Source of the DNA: JBBIKU01 sp037445245
GTDB lineage: Bacteria > Chloroflexota > Anaerolineae > Anaerolineales > Anaerolineaceae
Direction of reading: 5' to 3'
Length of the DNA stretch: 16,608 nt
NCBI GenBank assembly: GCA_037445245.1
Contig: JBBIKU010000036.1
Coordinates: forward strand, 1-16,608
A program made the translations under genes and the position numbers. Shown one piece after another: positions 7,947 to 14,468 of this stretch. The notes below the pieces were generated by a model that saw only the letters and a list, made by a program, of their open reading frames with translations, searched no databases and had not been told where the DNA came from. The first letter of the stretch is position 1. Each line of letters begins with the position of its first letter.

Positions 7947-8408
7947 ATGTCGAGTAATTTTAAAGCCCTTCAGAAAAATTTGAAACCAACATTGGCAGCT
8001 ATGGCATTGGCTTTCCTAGTCATCTCCGCCGTATATCAAAATGTACGCACGCTGGAGTGGGCAATCGGACGCTGGGATCAATCTCTACTCGGAAAAGACC
8101 CTGCAACGGATTGGGAACGTCGGGTTGAGCGCATTCGCGATGATCTGCCGCAGCGCGGAGTGGTCGGCTACCTTTCCGAGCCGAATTTTCCAAGCGCGCC
8201 GTACGCCCTAAACAATGTTCACGAAGAACGGGCGTTGACGCAATATTTTCTGACGCCCCTGATTCTGGTTGAAGGCGATCATTTCGAATGGATTGTGGGT
8301 AATTTCGGCGACCCCTTCTTTGACGACAAACTGGAAGATGCCCTGGGCGTCGAGGAACTCTATAACTATGGTTGGGGCATCTATTTGTTGCGGGGTAAGC
8401 CGGAATGA
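7947..8408 (+). CDS. Small one-helix membrane protein of unknown function, coupled to a glycosyltransferase
   Basis: I do not recognise the family. The protein has 153 residues, with a basic N-terminus, one hydrophobic helix at about 15-32 (LAAMALAFLVISAVYQN), and an outside domain of about 120 residues that is rich in acidic and aromatic residues (for example EPNFPSAPYALNN and GDHFEWIVGNFGDPFF). The segment RVERIRDDLPQRGVVGYLSE resembles a stem-like soluble domain sometimes seen after GT-C membrane parts. Its stop overlaps the next start as ATGA (8405-8408), so the two proteins are probably made together and may form a complex. No clear ribosome site precedes ATG 7947. An earlier ATG at 7940 stops after five codons. 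Confidence 0.7.
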   Translation: MSSNFKALQKNLKPTLAAMALAFLVISAVYQNVRTLEWAIGRWDQSLLGKDPATDWERRVERIRDDLPQRGVVGYLSEPNFPSAPYALNNVHEERALTQYFLTPLILVEGDHFEWIVGNFGDPFFDDKLEDALGVEELYNYGWGIYLLRGKPE

Positions 8409-9876
8409 CGCTGCAAAGCCTGCTGTGGCTGCTGCCGCATCTGTGCATCGGCTGGGCGGCTGTTTTTTTACTCTTTCCAGGCAGGTTGCGCGCCAACCTG
8501 TGGCTCAAAGTTTTTCTCGGTGTTGGGATTGGATTGGGGATTGGCTCGTCTCTGTATTTCTTTTGGTTCGTACTTTTTTCGCCGGCGCACAAGGGATTCC
8601 TGATCATCGAGGGGATCGTTCTGAGCGGGTTGCTGGCTGCCCTGATCTATCACAAGTTGCGACGAAATAAACCGGCTGAAGACATTCAATCGCACCCCAC
8701 CGCGGCGACCTGGGTGACGTGGGGGCTGGTTTCGGTGATGCTTGGCTTTGCCGGCTTATCGCTGATTGGTTTCTTGATGGTTTCCTTCATGCAACCTTAT
8801 GGCACCTTTGACGCCTACGCCATCTGGAACCTGCGCGCCAGGTTTCTATTCCTGGACAGCGAGAACTGGCGGGCAGCATTTTCCCCTCTGTTGTGGTGGA
8901 AGCACCATCCCAACTACCCCCTTTTGGTACCGGCGACCGTTACCCGTCTGTGGGTGCTGCTCGGTGAAGACAGCCTGCGGGCGCCGATGTTGCAAGCGCT
9001 CCTCTTCACCTACTCGCTGGTCGGGTTGCTGGTGGCCGCGGTCGCCTGGGTCAGGGAATGGAGTGCCGCCGCGCTGNNNNNNNNNNNNNNNNNNNNNNNN
9101 NNNNNNNNNTCTCCACCGGCGCAATATTGACCGCCGACATGCCACTGACCTACTTCATCTTCGCTGCCTGTATTCTGTTTTATGCCTTTATCCGTTACCG
9201 GCGCCCTGCTTTCCTTGTTTTGGGAGGATGGATGGCTGGTTTTACAGCCTGGACTAAAAATGAGGGCTCGTTGTTCCTGGTTGTGGTAATCTTTTCAATG
9301 ATCGTTTTGCATTCTCAATGGTCGTTTAAGGGTACTGTCAAGGGGTTGCTCCCGTTCGGATTGGGTGTGCTGTTACCGTCGGTAACGGTTGCCTACTTTA
9401 AGCTAACACTTGCCCCGCCTTCTGATCTGTTCGGCAATCGGACTGCTGCCGAGTTATTCCCAAAATTGATTGACTTCAGCCGTTACAGCGTAACCGTCCG
9501 AGAAATGGGAAAACATTTTCTCGAAGTAGGAAGTTGGTGGATTGCGATCGTCCCCATTCTGTTGATCTATGCCTGCGTCTTTTATCACCATCATCACCAA
9601 CAACACCGCCCGGCGGTTCGCTTCGTGGTTCTGGTGCTGTTACTCACACTATTGGGGTATGTCGGGGTTATCATCGTAACCCCGCACCCGTTGGAGTGGC
9701 ACCTCAATTATTCTGCCGACCGCTTGGTGTTTCACTTCTTCCCGGCGCTGATCTTTCTGGTGTTGACCTCGGTCAGCAGCCCGGAAGAACTGCTGGCACA
9801 ATTGCGCGCCCGAAAACCAGCGGTGGAAGCCCCCCTATCAAGATCGATTGGCAATCGAATCGAACTAGAGCCGTAG
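8405..9876 (+). CDS. GT-C/GT39-like membrane glycosyltransferase, split by an assembly gap
   Basis: Residues before the gap (224, 8405-9076) and after it (254, from 9112) belong to one protein of about 490 residues. The first part has helices at 12-25, 36-60 and 66-82, the loop motif GTFDAYAIWNLRARF (D136) and HHPNYPLLVP (168-176), both typical of GT-C proteins that take sugars from polyprenyl-phosphate donors. The part after the gap opens with STGAILTADMPLTYF, the usual next GT39-like signature, and has more helices up to about 9770. The two parts are read in different frames only because the N run is not the true length. A His-rich loop (YHHHHQQH) lies near 9580-9605. The start overlaps the previous stop. 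The gene ends two bases before the convergent SIS gene. Confidence 0.72.
9077..9109. other. Assembly gap (33 N)
   Basis: 33 Ns interrupt the glycosyltransferase gene. The upstream frame ends exactly on a codon at 9076, and the downstream frame needs one more base before 9110, so the true gap must be 1 modulo 3, for example 34 bases and not 33. Confidence 0.9.
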
Positions 9877-9878
9877 CT

Positions 9879-10925
9879 TCAATACGTTTCGGTCACTTTG
9901 GACAGGCGGCGGGGTTGGTCGGGGTCGTAATGGCGGATGAACGCCAGGTGCATCGCCAGCAATTGCCCGGGGATGATGGTCGTGATCGGCGACAACCACT
10001 CTGGGACGGAATGGGGCAGCGGCAGGGCTACCTCGCCCAGCCGCAGTGTTTCTTCATCATCGCTGATGACCGCCACTTCTGCTTTGAGTTCCTTCAGTGT
10101 GCCGATGAAAGCGCGCATCTCTGGCAGCACCATGCCGCTCGGCGCGATGGTGATGGCAGGGAATCCGTGTTCAATGATCGCCAGCGGACCGTGCAGAAAG
10201 TCTGCGCTACTGTAGGATTCGACGATGGTATAGGTCAGCTCTTTCAATTTGATGGCAATTTCAAAGGCGGTGGCGTAGTTGTAGCCGCGCCCGATGACGA
10301 CACATTCCCGCATATAGCGGTAGCGCGGTGCAACCTGTTCCACAATTGTTTCCATCTCCAGCGTTCTGGCAACTGCCCGGGGAATTTGTTGCAGTTCTTT
10401 CTGGCGGGAGGGGTCGCCGTTTAATGCGTTCGCCAGCATGGCGATGGCAGTCAATTCGGCGGTGTAGGTTTTGGTGGCAGCTACCGAGCGCTCATCGCCC
10501 GCGCTGAGTGAAATAATGTGATCGGCTTGCTGCGCCAGTTCGGAATCGGGTACGTTGGTGATGGCGGCGGTCACCACACCCTGCCTGCGCGCTTCCTCCA
10601 GCACGGCGACGATATCCGGGCTTTTCCCGCTCTGGCTGATGCCGATCACCAGGGCATTGCCGAAACGCGGCGGCTGCCGGTAAATGGTGAACAGGCTGGG
10701 TGTGGCGAGGGTGACGACGATGCCATTCATCGACCCCATCAGATACTGGGCGTAACGGGCGGCGTTGTCGCTGCTACCCCGGGCGGCGATGATCACGTGT
10801 TCGATCTTCCCCTCTTGAATCGCGGCTGCCAGCCGCTGGATTGGCTGGCGCTCGTTGTCCAACAGATTTTGGATTACCTGCGGTTGTTGGAAGATCTCTT
10901 GGTGAAGTTGGGTGTGGGTGGGCAT
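9879..10925 (-). CDS. Two-domain SIS sugar-phosphate isomerase/deaminase (GlmS C-terminal or NagB-II type)
   Basis: I chose ATG 10925-10923 because AGGAG (10935-10931) lies 5 bases upstream; this gives 348 residues. The protein matches the isomerase half of glucosamine-6-phosphate synthase without the glutaminase domain. The first SIS domain has ARGSSDNA (48-55) and SQSGKSPD (97-104), which bind the sugar phosphate, then KTYTAEL (152-158). The second has EIAIKLKEL (222-230) and FLHGPLAII (243-251), equivalent to the KLKEI...HGP segment of GlmS, and ends DQPRRLSKVTETY. Such stand-alone proteins include glucosamine-6-phosphate deaminase NagB-II and fructosamine-6-phosphate enzymes. Which reaction applies is not visible. 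The operator-like palindrome in its promoter suggests sugar-responsive control. Confidence 0.83.
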   Translation of the reverse strand: MPTHTQLHQEIFQQPQVIQNLLDNERQPIQRLAAAIQEGKIEHVIIAARGSSDNAARYAQYLMGSMNGIVVTLATPSLFTIYRQPPRFGNALVIGISQSGKSPDIVAVLEEARRQGVVTAAITNVPDSELAQQADHIISLSAGDERSVAATKTYTAELTAIAMLANALNGDPSRQKELQQIPRAVARTLEMETIVEQVAPRYRYMRECVVIGRGYNYATAFEIAIKLKELTYTIVESYSSADFLHGPLAIIEHGFPAITIAPSGMVLPEMRAFIGTLKELKAEVAVISDDEETLRLGEVALPLPHSVPEWLSPITTIIPGQLLAMHLAFIRHYDPDQPRRLSKVTETY

Positions 10926-10954
10926 GTCTTCTCCTGAGCAGACCAAGTTTCCAA

Positions 10955-10979
10955 ATTATAGCATGACCTCTGTGGTCAT
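10955..10979 (-). promoter_or_regulatory. Extended -10 promoter with overlapping palindromic operator, SIS gene
   Basis: On the minus strand TGCTATAAT (10963-10955) is a perfect extended -10. Transcription would start near 10948, about 23 bases before the start codon. The -35 is poor. Immediately upstream, ATGACC (10963-10968) and GGTCAT (10974-10979) form a perfect 6-bp inverted repeat around TCTGT, lying in the spacer between -35 and -10, where a bound repressor would block polymerase. The regulator is not in this window. Confidence 0.62.
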
Positions 10980-11013
10980 CTGAAGAGGGAAGGGCAAGCG
11001 GTGTGTATTAGCG

Positions 11014-11025
11014 GCGCCTAGGCGC
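11014..11025. repeat. 12-bp perfect palindrome
   Basis: GCGCCTAGGCGC reads the same on both strands. It lies between the divergent SIS gene and the decayed dehydrogenase. With no loop and no T tract it is not a terminator; it could be a protein-binding site. Confidence 0.3.
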
Positions 11026-11094
11026 TGAAAACCCGCTTCCCAACGCAACGAACGGTATACTCGAATTTCACATCGAGAGGATCAGAGGAGATCC

Positions 11095-11285
11095 ATGATG
11101 CCCGCCAAAGCTTCGATATTGGATGAATTGGGATTGGCGCCCGACGAAATGAGCGGCAGGATGGTTGTCGTCACCGGCAGCGGGCGCGCCGCGGCGCTGG
11201 CTTATGCCCGCTTGGGGGCGAAGGCGGTGATTGCCGAACTCTACGATCAGGGACAGGAGAGCGAAAATCTGATCTGGCGCGGGGA
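11095..11285 (+). pseudogene. Remnant of a short-chain dehydrogenase/reductase
   Basis: About 63 codons of an SDR N-terminus remain: DELGLAPDEMSGRMVVVTGSGR, then AALAYARLGAKAVIAELYDQGQESENLI, the normal beta1-alphaA-beta2 text of the family. Two lesions are visible. The NAD(P) glycine motif TGxxxGIG is broken: after TGSGR the sequence jumps to AAALA, as if about five or six residues had been lost in frame. The gene also stops after residue 63, where the text becomes unrelated and runs into the 3' end of the DUF368 gene. Normal SDRs have about 250-300 residues. A good ribosome site (AGGAG) still precedes the ATG pair at 11095-11100. The fragment cannot be an active oxidoreductase. Confidence 0.68.
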
Positions 11286-11288
11286 TCG

Positions 11289-12248
11289 TTATTCCGTTTG
11301 GGCTGACTTTTGCTTCGCTGAGAGTGCTTCGAAGACAACTACGATGGCAAAGGCAACCACTGCCAGCGCCAGCGCAAGATAGACTTCGGGGCTGGCAAAA
11401 TCGGGCAGCACATTGGCAACATCCGGATTGACCGGCAGCAACTCGCTCTGAACCGCCCCGGCGTCGAGCGCCTTCCAGGGCCAGATGCGGCGCAGCGAAC
11501 CCAGCATCAAGCCGATTAAAACCACGATGGTCTGATCATGATACCGTTTGAACAACCATCCCAGCAGTTGGGCGATGGAGATCAGCCCGGCGCCGGCGCC
11601 GAGCACAAACACCAGGATCACCACCACCTCGCGGTTGTTCAGGGCTGCCAGCATGGTCTGATATTTCCCTAGCAGCACCAGGATGAATGCGCCGGAGATG
11701 CCCGGCAGGATCATGGCGCAGATTGCCAGCATGCTGCTCAGAAAGATGTTGATCAGCGTGTCGGGGGTGGACATAGGCAGCAAGCCGGCGATGATATACA
11801 TGGCTGCGCTGCCGGATGCCAGCCCGGCGTAATGGGCGAAGCGCCAACGGTGGATGCGTTTGCTGACGACGAAGGCTGAGGCGGCAACCAAGCCGAAGAA
11901 GAACGACCAGACCGGCACTGGATAGGTTTCGAGCATCCATTCCAGGAAGTGCGATAAAGACAGGGTACCGCTGCCGATGCCGAGGAAAACCGCCAGTAAG
12001 AATTTCCAGCGAATGGCGGTGAAAATGTCTTTGAGTTTGAATTTCAGCAGCGATTTCAAGTGTCCCGGATTGGCGACTGAACGGATGGCTTCGATCAACT
12101 CGATGTAAATGCCGGTCAGCAGCGCCATTGTCCCGCCGGAGATGCCCGGGATCACATTGCAGATTCCCATCGCAAAACCGCGGGCGGTCAACCCCAGGTA
12201 TTCCATAAGGTTTCGTTCTTTAGTTTGAAGGGTATTGATTGCGGTCAT
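11289..12248 (-). CDS. popT: DUF368 membrane protein, PopT-type polyprenyl-phosphate transporter
   Basis: DUF368 proteins (PopT) have been shown in other bacteria to help return undecaprenyl phosphate across the membrane so that cell-wall and glycan synthesis can reuse the carrier. The protein has 319 residues from ATG 12248-12246 and about eight hydrophobic segments. The inverted-repeat signature is present twice: VIPGISGGTMALLTG (PGISGG at 34-39) and ILPGISGAFILVLLG (PGISG at 182-186). Start choice: 12248 has a weak GTGGA site. The earlier ATG (12326) adds 26 residues that look non-coding. The ATG at 12206 is closer to the family's usual start, but I see no ribosome site for it. The link with nearby GT-C enzymes that consume polyprenyl-phosphate sugars is plausible but inferred. 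Confidence 0.87.
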   Translation of the reverse strand: MTAINTLQTKERNLMEYLGLTARGFAMGICNVIPGISGGTMALLTGIYIELIEAIRSVANPGHLKSLLKFKLKDIFTAIRWKFLLAVFLGIGSGTLSLSHFLEWMLETYPVPVWSFFFGLVAASAFVVSKRIHRWRFAHYAGLASGSAAMYIIAGLLPMSTPDTLINIFLSSMLAICAMILPGISGAFILVLLGKYQTMLAALNNREVVVILVFVLGAGAGLISIAQLLGWLFKRYHDQTIVVLIGLMLGSLRRIWPWKALDAGAVQSELLPVNPDVANVLPDFASPEVYLALALAVVAFAIVVVFEALSAKQKSAQTE

Positions 12249-12395
12249 TATATCCACTTTTATTAAAAGAAATGAGTTCCCTGGCTTACTGCCGGCAACC
12301 GCCCTATTGTAACTCAGTTCCCACATCCTGATAATGGATCGAATTAAACTGTATTATCTGGACTAATTCCATCCAGTTGTTTTTGCAGTGAAGTC

Positions 12396-12448
12396 ATCGT
12401 ATTGGATATGAAATACGCCCTGTCAAGGATTGGATTACAGTGATCCAA
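12396..12448 (-). promoter_or_regulatory. Candidate promoter and upstream palindrome of the DUF368 gene
   Basis: On the minus strand TTGACA (12426-12421) is followed after 19 bases by TACGAT (12401-12396). The -35 is perfect, but the spacing is long and the -10 is weak. Directly upstream of the -35, TTGGAT (12430-12435) and ATCCAA (12443-12448) form a 6-bp inverted repeat with a 7-base centre, a possible activator or repressor site. The rest of 12249-12510 shows nothing else convincing. Confidence 0.35.
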
Positions 12449-12510
12449 GAGATTTGGACAGTCGAAACACGCCAAAAACGCGAGAAATGAGAGGCAGGAT
12501 TATTATTGAT

Positions 12511-12921
12511 TCAACTTGAAAATTCACTGCAATTCGGTTCCTCGTCTTCAGCAGCTAGATAGGCATGGTGCAGCCCCTGGTCATCGCTCGATAACATCGC
12601 CTCTTGCATTTCGGGGATCATCCCCACCCCGTGGCGGTACTGAAAGGGCCACATCGATTGCAGGTGAAAGAACGCCACCCGGTCGTCATCCTGCAAGGGA
12701 TGATCCAGATCCGGTTGTAGTCCGGGCATGGCGCTTAGATTACCGTTAATGAAGGTAATCCCTCGTTCCTTTGTATCCATATGGAGCTTTGCCAGCAGGT
12801 CACGCATACGGCTTCCCTCCGGCAGGGTAACTTGTGGGTTCGAAAACCCCCGCTCGTTCGGGTCCCCCCCAAAGCGCGCCAGCGCGCCGTACAACCAAGC
12901 ATCGATTTTTATGTCTGTCAT
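12511..12921 (-). CDS. MoaD/ThiS-like beta-grasp protein without Gly-Gly tail
   Basis: The start is ATG 12921-12919, with GGAGG 8 bases upstream, giving 136 residues. Residues 3-90 read like a ubiquitin-like sulfur carrier: KIDAWLYGALARFGG, VTLPEGSRMRDLLAKL, ITFINGNLSAMPGLQPDLDHPLQDDDRVAFFH. Where MoaD would end in a Gly-Gly tail, this protein continues with SMWPFQYRHGVGMIPEMQEAML and an acidic tail (AAEDEEPNCSEF). Without the terminal Gly-Gly it cannot be adenylated or thiocarboxylated in the usual way. It is the last gene of the tungsten-enzyme operon and starts one base after the stop of the true MoaD, so the pair is almost certainly co-translated. A structural or chaperone role in cofactor insertion is possible but unproven. 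Confidence 0.8.
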   Translation of the reverse strand: MTDIKIDAWLYGALARFGGDPNERGFSNPQVTLPEGSRMRDLLAKLHMDTKERGITFINGNLSAMPGLQPDLDHPLQDDDRVAFFHLQSMWPFQYRHGVGMIPEMQEAMLSSDDQGLHHAYLAAEDEEPNCSEFSS

Positions 12922-12922
12922 G

Positions 12923-13175
12923 TCAACCGCCTCCGATCGGGGGAAATATGCCAATTTCATCGCCGTCTTGCAGTAAAAAATCGAGCNNNNNNNNNNTCCT
13001 GGATACTGCTATTCACGAAGCAGATCTTCACCTCTTCTGGGGGCAGTTCCAGCCAGTGGGTCAGATCTTGCAGCGTAACCGGTGCCGGCAGCTCAACCTC
13101 AAAGGGCGTGCCCGAAATGCCCCCGCCAGGATTTTTGCCTGCCAGGGTTGCGAACAACTTAACTTGAACCTTCAT
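12923..13175 (-). CDS. moaD: MoaD-family sulfur carrier with GGG terminus, spanning an assembly gap
   Basis: MoaD carries sulfur as a C-terminal thiocarboxylate to make the dithiolene of molybdopterin, the ligand for molybdenum or tungsten. The gene starts at ATG 13175-13173 with AGGAGG just upstream, 14 bases after the radical SAM stop. The N-terminal part reads KVQVKLFATLAGKNPGG ... LPPEEVKICFVNSSIQ. After the 10 Ns the minus strand reads LDFLLQDGDEIGIFPPIGGG followed by TGA (12925-12923), the classic MoaD C-terminus with the functional Gly-Gly. The two parts are out of frame as deposited, but they join perfectly if the N run is removed: the edges CAGGA and GCTCGAT give Q-E-L-D. Complete length would be about 80 residues, normal for MoaD. 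Confidence 0.85.
12987..12996. other. Assembly gap placeholder (10 N)
   Basis: Ten Ns interrupt moaD. The frames on both sides fit only if the true length is a multiple of three; zero missing bases gives a fully normal MoaD sequence, so the Ns probably mark a join and not lost sequence. Confidence 0.85.
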
Positions 13176-13189
13176 CCACGCCTCCTCGC

Positions 13190-14377
13190 TCAGGGGCAGC
13201 GAATGATATCCTGCGCCCACAGGCAGTCGGCGCAGGAGGGATTCCAGCCCCAGCAGCCCTCGTTGCGCTGCCGCAGATCGCAAGTTTCACGCAGATCGCA
13301 GTCGGGGCAGGACGGAAAGTGGAACAGGCGGACTTCGCTGCGGAAGCGCACGTAATCCTCCGACATCCAGATTTCTGCCAGCGGCTGATCGTTTACATTC
13401 CCGAAGAGGCAACGCGTGACCGTCTTCTTGACGCCGTCGATGGCGTAATAGCTGTAATTATGTGAGAGGGCATAACAGGGCGACACGCCGCCATCCCATC
13501 CCACGACAATCGAGCGGTCGTGCACGAATCGACAGCGCCGTTCGGCGCCCCAGTGCATGCGGGGCAATTCGAGCGTACCCCAGGTGACCCAGGAATCCAG
13601 CCGAACCGGGAATCCACCGGAGAGGAAGGGTTGCTGCGGCTCATGCCCGTACAAGATTTCTTCCCGCATACCCTCGGTGTAGGGTAACACGTTGCTGACC
13701 AGAACGCGGGCTGCGCCGAGATGCGTTGCCAGTCCCGCCAGGTCTGCCAGCTCGGTGACGTTGCTTTTCAGGACAACAAACTCGATCCCCACCGCAGGCA
13801 GAAGCGAATTGAGGCGCTGTTTGGCTTCGTTGACGCCGCGCAGATTGTCGAGCACTTTCGCCAGCGCTGCGCCGCGTACCTGCGCGTAGGTTTCAGGCTT
13901 GACCCCATCAACCGATACAACCAGGCGGTCCACTCCAAGACGAACCAGTTCCTCGGCGATCTCCGGGGTGAGCAAGATCCCATTCGATCCAACCGTTACC
14001 GATAACCCGCGCTGGCGCACACTGGCGATCATCTCCAGAATTTTCGGATGCGTCAACGGCTCGCCGAAACTGGTGAAAACGACCCGCTTGAGCTGCGGCA
14101 GGTCGTCCAGTGACTCGAGCGTCCGGTCGAAGGTGGACATTTTCATCGTCGCGATCGGATCAGCCCAAACGTTGCGAACACAGGTGCGGCATTGCAAATT
14201 GCATCCGGTGGTCGCCTCGATATACAATTTGTGAGCATTCGGCGTGCGGGGATGGAGGATCAACTCACCTTCACGGTCATCCAACCAGTATTCAGCTTGA
14301 ACGGGCATGTGCCGGCGCGCCAGGAACGATTCTGGCAACGCCAACCTGCCCTGTTCATCTGAAGCAACTTTTGTCAT
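13190..14377 (-). CDS. Radical SAM/SPASM maturase of a tungsten oxidoreductase, AbrB-like N-terminus
   Basis: The 395-residue protein has three parts. Residues 1-44 (VASDEQGRLALPESF ... GELILHPR) look like a SpoVT/AbrB swapped-hairpin domain. Residues 50-230 form the radical SAM barrel, with the iron-sulfur motif C59-x3-C63-x2-C66 (TTGCNLQCRTC) and the SAM-binding FGEP segment at 104-107. Residues 280-395 form a Cys-rich SPASM-type tail (C282, C301, C323, C357, C360, C366, C375, C382, C385, C394) for extra clusters. This layout next to an aldehyde ferredoxin oxidoreductase matches the family named tungsten cofactor oxidoreductase radical SAM maturase, whose exact reaction is not established. 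ATG 14377 has AGGAA 7 bases upstream. It lies 91 bases after the oxidoreductase, with a hairpin between them. Confidence 0.88.
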   Translation of the reverse strand: MTKVASDEQGRLALPESFLARRHMPVQAEYWLDDREGELILHPRTPNAHKLYIEATTGCNLQCRTCVRNVWADPIATMKMSTFDRTLESLDDLPQLKRVVFTSFGEPLTHPKILEMIASVRQRGLSVTVGSNGILLTPEIAEELVRLGVDRLVVSVDGVKPETYAQVRGAALAKVLDNLRGVNEAKQRLNSLLPAVGIEFVVLKSNVTELADLAGLATHLGAARVLVSNVLPYTEGMREEILYGHEPQQPFLSGGFPVRLDSWVTWGTLELPRMHWGAERRCRFVHDRSIVVGWDGGVSPCYALSHNYSYYAIDGVKKTVTRCLFGNVNDQPLAEIWMSEDYVRFRSEVRLFHFPSCPDCDLRETCDLRQRNEGCWGWNPSCADCLWAQDIIRCP

Positions 14378-14399
14378 AAGATATTCCTGATGGAAAAGT

Positions 14400-14434
14400 C
14401 GGGTTCTTGCGGAAGATTCTACCGCAAGAACCCG
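14400..14434 (-). other. Hairpin between oxidoreductase and maturase genes (partial terminator or processing site)
   Basis: A perfect 13-bp stem (CGGGTTCTTGCGG at 14400-14412 with CCGCAAGAACCCG at 14422-14434) closes a 9-base loop. Read on the minus strand it ends in ACTTTTCC, only a weak T tract. It lies between the oxidoreductase stop (14469) and the maturase ribosome site, so it probably lowers read-through or protects the upstream mRNA, giving more enzyme than maturase. A full stop is unlikely, since the downstream genes show no promoter of their own that I can see. Confidence 0.65.
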
Positions 14435-14468
14435 ATATCAGTTGGATTAATCGCTTGCCGGACTGAAG

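Noticed and set aside
9534..10424. 296-codon plus-strand frame across the convergent gene ends
   Set aside because: It overlaps two well-supported genes in other frames and has no recognisable domain or ribosome site.
12957..12986. Tail ARFFTARRR as the end of the MoaD protein
   Set aside because: It comes from reading through the Ns in the wrong frame; the other frame gives the expected GIFPPIGGG end.
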